From the NCBI GenBank assembly GCA_010279815.1, contig QEOQ01000626.1, forward strand, positions 1,000,671 through 1,064,670: DNA of 64,000 nt. Reading direction: 5' to 3'. The notes under the pieces were generated by a model. The model saw only the letters and a program-made list of their open reading frames with translations, searched no databases and was not told the origin of the DNA. This stretch comes from Brachionus plicatilis. Taxonomy: Eukaryota > Rotifera > Eurotatoria > Ploima > Brachionidae. Numbering within the stretch: position 1 is the stretch's first letter; each line of letters starts with the position of its first letter. This document shows positions 58,861-64,000 of this stretch, in pieces. The translations under genes and the position numbers were made by a program.

Positions 58861-60700
58861 AGAGCTCAATTTTGTCAAATTAATGAAAAAGAATTCTATT
58901 TTTGTAATTTTTGGAAGGTTTGCCTGAAAATTCATAGAGCCTTTAGTCTTTTGGAAATTTTAACTATTCAAAACTCAAGACGTATTTTTGACTTATTTTC
59001 ACCACTAAAAGCTAAATTTAATAAAAATTTTTTTTTCGGCCTTTACTTTATTAATCACTAATTTAACTTCTTCTGTATAAATTTACTTATATCTAAATGA
59101 AATAAATTTTAGAATATAAAACGATTGCATTAAAATAAGAATAGTCTTTATATATGTTCTATACAAAATTTAAAAAAAAATTATTTATAAATTTCGGTAC
59201 GCCAATTATGGATTTATACCTTTCATATGACAACTATAAAAATGCAAATTTACAGGTAATTCAGAAAATGCATAATGTTATGTATGCAATTTTCAATTTT
59301 TTTTTAAATAAAAAGAGATAATTTATAAAAAAAACATTTATGAAATTTATAAAATAAAAATTTTATCAAAAAATAAAATATTATAAAAATTTTAACTTTA
59401 ATTTTCGCATTTTTTTGATTCTATTTTCAAGTGACAAAAAATTTTAATTTTCTAATATGACTTCTAATCTCCAAAATACTCTGCGCCTTTTTCTTTCTTT
59501 TTGGTCTTTATCTAGCAATTGTTCTGTTCATTCTTTTATTAAAACTACTATTCGATAGTGAATTCACTATCCGATAGTGAATTAGGCATGATTAAAATAT
59601 TATTTAATAGTTTTTATTTATATTCATTTTTAACCTTACACAAAAATATTTGAAATTTTTTAAACTCTTTTCTTAAATTAATCGATCTAAGTAATAATTA
59701 TATTTTTAACTTAATTTCTAATGAATTCAAAGCTTTGTAAAATTCTGCAGAAATTTTAATCATCCGGAATTATTTATGATTTTTGGTTATGGTTAGCCAT
59801 GATCTTTCTTAAAATATGTCTCTTTATAAAATTTTTTATCTAAAAATGAAATAATGGAGCAAAAGAAACCAAAACGATATTCAGTTATCAAATGAACTCT
59901 GAGGAAGAATTTAGAGGACATGAAAATTTATTTTAAATTATTTTAAAATAGTTATTTAGTAACAAGACAATCAAAAAATTGTTGCATATTTTTAAATAAA
60001 AGAAGTAATGAAATTATTTTAAATTAATTTTGATAATTCGAAAATTTTAATTATAAAAGCTGAATAAGCATTTTAACTATTTTACTAAGAAAAATACATT
60101 TTATTCCAAGTTTCATTATAAGCAACAAAAATTTGATAAAAAAAATTCAAAAGCAAATTTTTTTATTTGTCCTTAGTAGAAAAATCAACAATCAAATAAG
60201 TTAATATTGATTTTTATTTGAAAAGTTTTTTTAAATGTTAATGAAAAAATTCTGTAGCTAAGAAAATGATTTTGAGATTATTTTGCTATTTAAAAAATGA
60301 AAGAAATTTTGTGCTTGAGATTCTTTTAAGATATTGATTGTTCAATTATTTTTCTCGTTAATTTACAAATCTAAACTTTATTTCCATTTTATTTTTTTAA
60401 ATACTGTTATGATGAATTCTTCTTTAAAAAATTTTTATTTTTCATAGAAATAGTTAATAAATTCATAATCTTTGCTTTATCGTTTTTTAAATAAAAACAA
60501 AGACTTTAATATTAAAGCATAAGGTTTAATTCATCAGATCTCAAATTAAAAATTAAGCCTTACAAATAAATTAAAACAAAAGAAATTTAATTTTTTAAAC
60601 AAGTCGTGCTATATTTGTTTATCTTGCTTTAAGTTAAAGCGTTGATTTTTTTTTAACTTTTTTATTTATCAGCTAGTAATTGTTACTTTTAATAATTATT

Positions 60701-60935
60701 ACCGTAAATATTTGTGTTTTAAACGCCGCGGCCAAGAATTTCGTTTTGGTCGAAAAAATTTTTTTTTTCGACTTATCATTAAACCAAATTTGAAAATTTC
60801 GGAATTTAAATGATATCGTGATCTTAGATTTTTATATTTACAACCATAATCATTGAAAATTCATTTTTTTGAGGCACCAAAACCAAGTTCCTTGGCTTTT
60901 AGTGCTGTGTTAAAAAAAAAACAAATATTTACGGT
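60701..60935 (+). mobile_element. TIR element 'ACCGTAAATATTTG', copy B
   Basis: A 235-bp element with termini ACCGTAAATATTTGTGTTTT and, inverted, AAACAAATATTTACGGT. The subterminal GCCAAGAATTTCG and CCAAGTTCCTTGGC stretches also mirror each other. It has no coding content and the same orientation as copy A, 2 kb away. Confidence 0.7.
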
Positions 60936-61868
60936 TTTTTGAATTATAATTACTTAAAGTTGGAATTTAAAATTTTGACAAATATTTAAAAAATACTGGT
61001 TACCACAGGTTTCCTGCTGTAGCTTATTATTTTTATTATTACTGATTATGAGAATATTTGCATTATTTTATTTTGCCAATATTTTTTGGATAATCAATTA
61101 AAATTTTAGATCGTTACCAAATGATTGCATCAAATTAAATTCTAAAGATTTTATTATTTGTTAGAAACACATTAAGGACAATGAATATTTTTTAAAAAAA
61201 AAATAATATTCATTTTTTTAATTTTTAATTTCTTCTATTTTTTCCAATTTTAGTCCCAGCGTCTAAACCAAAATCCTAAGTTTAGATTTATCATTGTTCT
61301 TATTAATAAATGCCGCATAAAAATTCAAATTTTGTTTTACAGCGCATAAGTATATTCAAGGTGTTTGATAGTTTGAAAGACAAATTGTTAAATTTTATAT
61401 AAAAAATATTTGGTCATTTTTCTTTAATTATTTTGAATGAATATGAATTATTAAAATAGTTTATTAAAAAAATTAGACCAAAAATTGTTCTTAAATAATA
61501 TTTAGTTTTTAATTAAAAAAAATGTTGACATTTCAAAATGTTAAAAACTCTTGGTCTAAAAGAAACAAAGAACTATGAATTAAGACCAAAAATAAAGTTG
61601 AAGTTTTATTAAATTTAATCTATTAAATTAGTAATTTTAACAGACAAAAATCTTTTTTCCAGGATATGAATGTCAAATAAAATCAAAAAATTGATAATTT
61701 AAAAATATCCAAAGAATTACTTAATTTAATGCAAGCAAAATAAAAAAAGTCAAAATAATTTTAAAAACTTTTAGAAACTGATAATAAAAAAGTTCAATTT
61801 TTAAAAGTTTACAAATTTTTTTTTAAGGTATAATAAAATCAATTTAATTTTTTTATTATTTAAAATAG

Positions 61869-63290
61869 ATGCGTAAAAAGCAAAAGATCTATAAAATTTT
61901 AATTTTTATAATAATTTTTGTCTTTATTTTTCAAAATTTTAATTTTTCTGTAATCACCACTCACATTAAGCAAACTGAAGTTCAGAATTTAAATATTTAC
62001 CACAAATACAACGAAAATAAATCAAACGATTATTATGGCAATATGGAAAATTTATTTGACAACGATTCTGATTCAAATCAATTTAATATTTATTTAAAAT
62101 TTAAAAGAAATCCTCAGACAAAAAAAAGGTTTGGACCCATAGGCCCAAAGAGTGCCAAACCTTACTATTTAATTGTGGAATATACCAGAATATTTGGTTC
62201 GAAAAAATATTGTGAACAAAAAATTTCAGACAAACAAATTTCAATGATCAAAGACCAAGAAGTTAAATCAAAACTTATTGCTGAAAAATCATCCGACATT
62301 CAATACGACTTGCTAGATAAATGTAAATTTAAAAATTGTTTTTTCTCATGTGATAAAGATTTAGCTCAGCAATCTGATGTACTTTTGTTTCATGATATGG
62401 ATTTGCATAGGCAAGTAAATTCGATACCGGAAAATCACATTTACCAAAAGGTTCATTCAAAATTGTTTAATTTCAACAGAGATCCATCACAAATCTGGCT
62501 ACTTTGGAACGATGAAGCAAATAATTTAAACAATAAACTTGACAATTTTGACTTTAACTGGACACTTTCATACAATTCAATGGCAGACATTTCATTTTGT
62601 ACATATGGTTGCTTAACAAAAACAGATGCCCCATTGAGTGAGACATCTTTTGGCAATTTGGTCAAAATGGAATTTGAAAAGCGTTCAAGTACAACTCTTT
62701 GGTTTGTGAGCAACTGTGTTGCTAAAGCAAGAATGGATTTTGTTGAAAAATTGTCCCTTTATCATCACATAGAAATTCATGGAAAATGTGTTGACTTCAT
62801 TCAAAAAACTTTTAAAAATATTTCCTTAATTGAATTCAAAAATGAAAAGTGTCCAAGAGACTCAGACTGTGAAAAAGAAACTTTTACAAGAAATAAGTTT
62901 TACTTGGCTTTTGAGAACCAAAATTGTTCAGACTATGTTACTGAAAAATTCTGGAGATCACTTGATTTTAATTTGATACCAATTGTTTTGCATCCTAATA
63001 AAGAGTATTATGAGAGGATCGCACCCAAAAATTCTTTTATTCATTTAAGTGATTTTGGGTACGATGCAAAAAAGCTGAGCACTTATTTGAACATGGTCTC
63101 AAATGATCTTGGTCTTTATAGTAGGTTTTTTGAATGGAAAAAATTATTCAAAGTAGAATACAAAGCCAAAAATGTGGAGCAATTAAGACTATGTGAGCTC
63201 TGTGAAAAACTTAACAATTTGCAAAATAACTTTTATTCGTATTATGATAAAATTTCAAATTTTTTTAATCATCAGTGTACCAGGCACTAA
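61869..63290 (+). CDS. Alpha-1,3-fucosyltransferase (GT10)
   Basis: An intronless gene of 473 aa, a type II Golgi protein. A basic start is followed by a membrane anchor at about residues 8-30 (ILIFIIIFVFIFQNF) and a stem. The N-terminal catalytic half has the cysteine pair in CKFKNCFFSC and the acceptor-side segment SDVLLFHDMDLHRQ. The motif WFVSNCVAKARMDFVEKL is followed by HIEIHGKC. The GDP-fucose motif FYLAFENQNCSDYVTEKFW is at about 344-362. SLDFNLIPIVLHPN closes the fold. The C-terminal CELCEK recalls the family's terminal Cys motif. The enzyme would add fucose to N-acetylglucosamine of glycans; the exact acceptor cannot be told. An AG directly precedes the ATG, so a 5' UTR splice or leader addition is possible. 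Confidence 0.9.
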   Translation: MRKKQKIYKILIFIIIFVFIFQNFNFSVITTHIKQTEVQNLNIYHKYNENKSNDYYGNMENLFDNDSDSNQFNIYLKFKRNPQTKKRFGPIGPKSAKPYYLIVEYTRIFGSKKYCEQKISDKQISMIKDQEVKSKLIAEKSSDIQYDLLDKCKFKNCFFSCDKDLAQQSDVLLFHDMDLHRQVNSIPENHIYQKVHSKLFNFNRDPSQIWLLWNDEANNLNNKLDNFDFNWTLSYNSMADISFCTYGCLTKTDAPLSETSFGNLVKMEFEKRSSTTLWFVSNCVAKARMDFVEKLSLYHHIEIHGKCVDFIQKTFKNISLIEFKNEKCPRDSDCEKETFTRNKFYLAFENQNCSDYVTEKFWRSLDFNLIPIVLHPNKEYYERIAPKNSFIHLSDFGYDAKKLSTYLNMVSNDLGLYSRFFEWKKLFKVEYKAKNVEQLRLCELCEKLNNLQNNFYSYYDKISNFFNHQCTRH

Positions 63291-63414
63291 AATAAATTAC
63301 AACTTTTTTAAATTTTAAATTAATTCTTATAAAAAACAATTTTTTTCTTTTGATTTTTATTAAAATTAAAATTTATTTATTTATTATTTTTATTTTCAAT
63401 TTAGATTTTTTTAA

Positions 63415-63562
63415 CCATATGGTTTAATTTTTTTTGTAATTTTGAATTACAAAATATATTCAATGTTGAAATAAGATTGAATAAGTGCGATGTTTCAAAT
63501 ATTTATTTCAGTTTCAATTTAAAAAATAATTTTTAGTTAATATTTCAAGCATGAAAAACTTG
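63415..63562 (+). repeat. Single arm of the 47.7/49.1-kb inverted repeat
   Basis: CCATATGGTTTAATTT, then CAATGTTGAAATAAGATTGA, then AAGTGCGATGTTTCAAATAT. It is collinear with the RC of the right arm at 48981-49111. It may be a solo terminus or the start of an element running off the window. Confidence 0.55.
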
Positions 63563-63860
63563 GTTTTTTTATATATATTTGCATTATCTTTTCTAAAAAA
63601 TCTCTTAATCCATTCAATCGGCTTCCTCAAAATTCAGGATTTATTAAAATATTTTATCAAACCTTAAACAAAATGAAATTTTTTTTTAAGATTTTATAAT
63701 TATTTAAATCAATGTATTTGTTCAAACTAACGCCATTTAAATTTTATTAAATTAACAATTTTTTTTCATATTTGGACGGATAGTTTTTTTAAAAAAATCT
63801 GAATTTTTTTAATCTTTATTTTCCTTAAAATTCTAACCAGGACCGTCGCGCCACTTGACC

Positions 63861-63880
63861 TACCCCTGGCTACGCCACTG
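63861..63880 (-). mobile_element. hAT-type terminal inverted repeat
   Basis: On the minus strand it reads CAGTGGCGTAGCCAGGGGTA, the form common to hAT element ends in many animals. A GC-richer stretch precedes it. An 8-bp target duplication would be TCATTTAG (63881-63888); the other element end is not in view. Confidence 0.5.
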
Positions 63881-63888
63881 TCATTTAG

Positions 63889-64000
63889 TGCAACTTAAAA
63901 AAAAGAGTCTTAAATTTTTGAATATTAAATTCAGAATTTTGTGGATTTTTGTAATTTAAAATATTTAATTACCATTTAAAATTTTCATGAATTCAGAATA
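63889..64000. other. Window edge, non-coding
   Basis: AT-rich; nothing seen. Confidence 0.3.

Larger units (their letters stand above)
57813..61868. other. Intergenic with two copies of a TIR element
   Basis: Copies of a small DNA element lie at 58642-58860 and 60701-60935, and an 18-bp palindrome at 59554-59571. The remainder is AT-rich with no gene that I can support. Confidence 0.45.

Overview
The window is AT-rich eukaryotic DNA (roughly three quarters A+T by eye). Genes have compact exons split by GT-AG introns, many of only 45-60 bp and a few of 2-3 kb filled with repeats. There are no operons, ribosome binding sites, tRNAs, rRNAs or CRISPR arrays that I can see. Animal-type families (C/EBP-like bZIP, AKAP10, FIP200/RB1CC1, ANKRD13, NEK kinase, LSM4, PGM1, alpha-1,3-fucosyltransferase, an amidated-neuropeptide-like precursor) with tiny introns and many small DNA transposons suggest a small invertebrate. 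A monogonont rotifer such as Brachionus fits, but that name is inference.

Layout. 0-2.8 kb: an internally deleted Ty3/gypsy-type LTR retrotransposon; its 5' LTR is cut by the window edge. 3.5-6.5 kb: an intronless DUF268 membrane protein (+), a doubtful small ORF and an unrecognised 334-aa protein (-). 7.0-7.5 kb: a complete hAT-like MITE with 8-bp target duplication. 10.7-20 kb: three bZIP-type genes (10.75, 17.0 and 19.75 kb, all +), with LSM4 (-) between them. The third is a zipper without a basic region and matches the end of the second. 20.0-23.7 kb: an AKAP10 homologue (-, seven exons). 27.6 kb: a neuropeptide-like precursor (+, two exons). 28.2-31.8 kb: a NEK-family kinase (-, four exons). 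32.4-33.4 kb: a GC-rich island and an inverted-repeat element. 34.5-36.1 kb: an ANKRD13-type protein (+). 37.9-42.2 kb: a C1orf87-like EF-hand-type gene (-), a 46-aa gene (-) and a SAMD15-like SAM-domain gene (+). 43.3-44.6 kb: MULE transposase and LINE reverse-transcriptase remnants. 45.7-53.5 kb: the RB1CC1/FIP200 autophagy scaffold (-). 56.1-57.8 kb: phosphoglucomutase (+). 58.6-60.9 kb: two copies of a TIR element. 61.9-63.3 kb: an intronless GT10 fucosyltransferase (+). The right edge carries a hAT-type terminus.

The genes are a normal mosaic of unrelated housekeeping and signalling functions. I rebuilt the exon structures by translating both strands and requiring GT-AG borders with matching phase. 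All multi-exon models close in frame except RB1CC1, which has one unresolved stretch between 50.55 and 47.27 kb.

The most interesting points are the C/EBP-like gene followed by a basic-region-less copy of its own zipper and tail, the neighbouring bZIP that lacks the invariant DNA-contact asparagine, the neuropeptide-like precursor, and foldback or inverted-repeat elements lodged in the largest introns.
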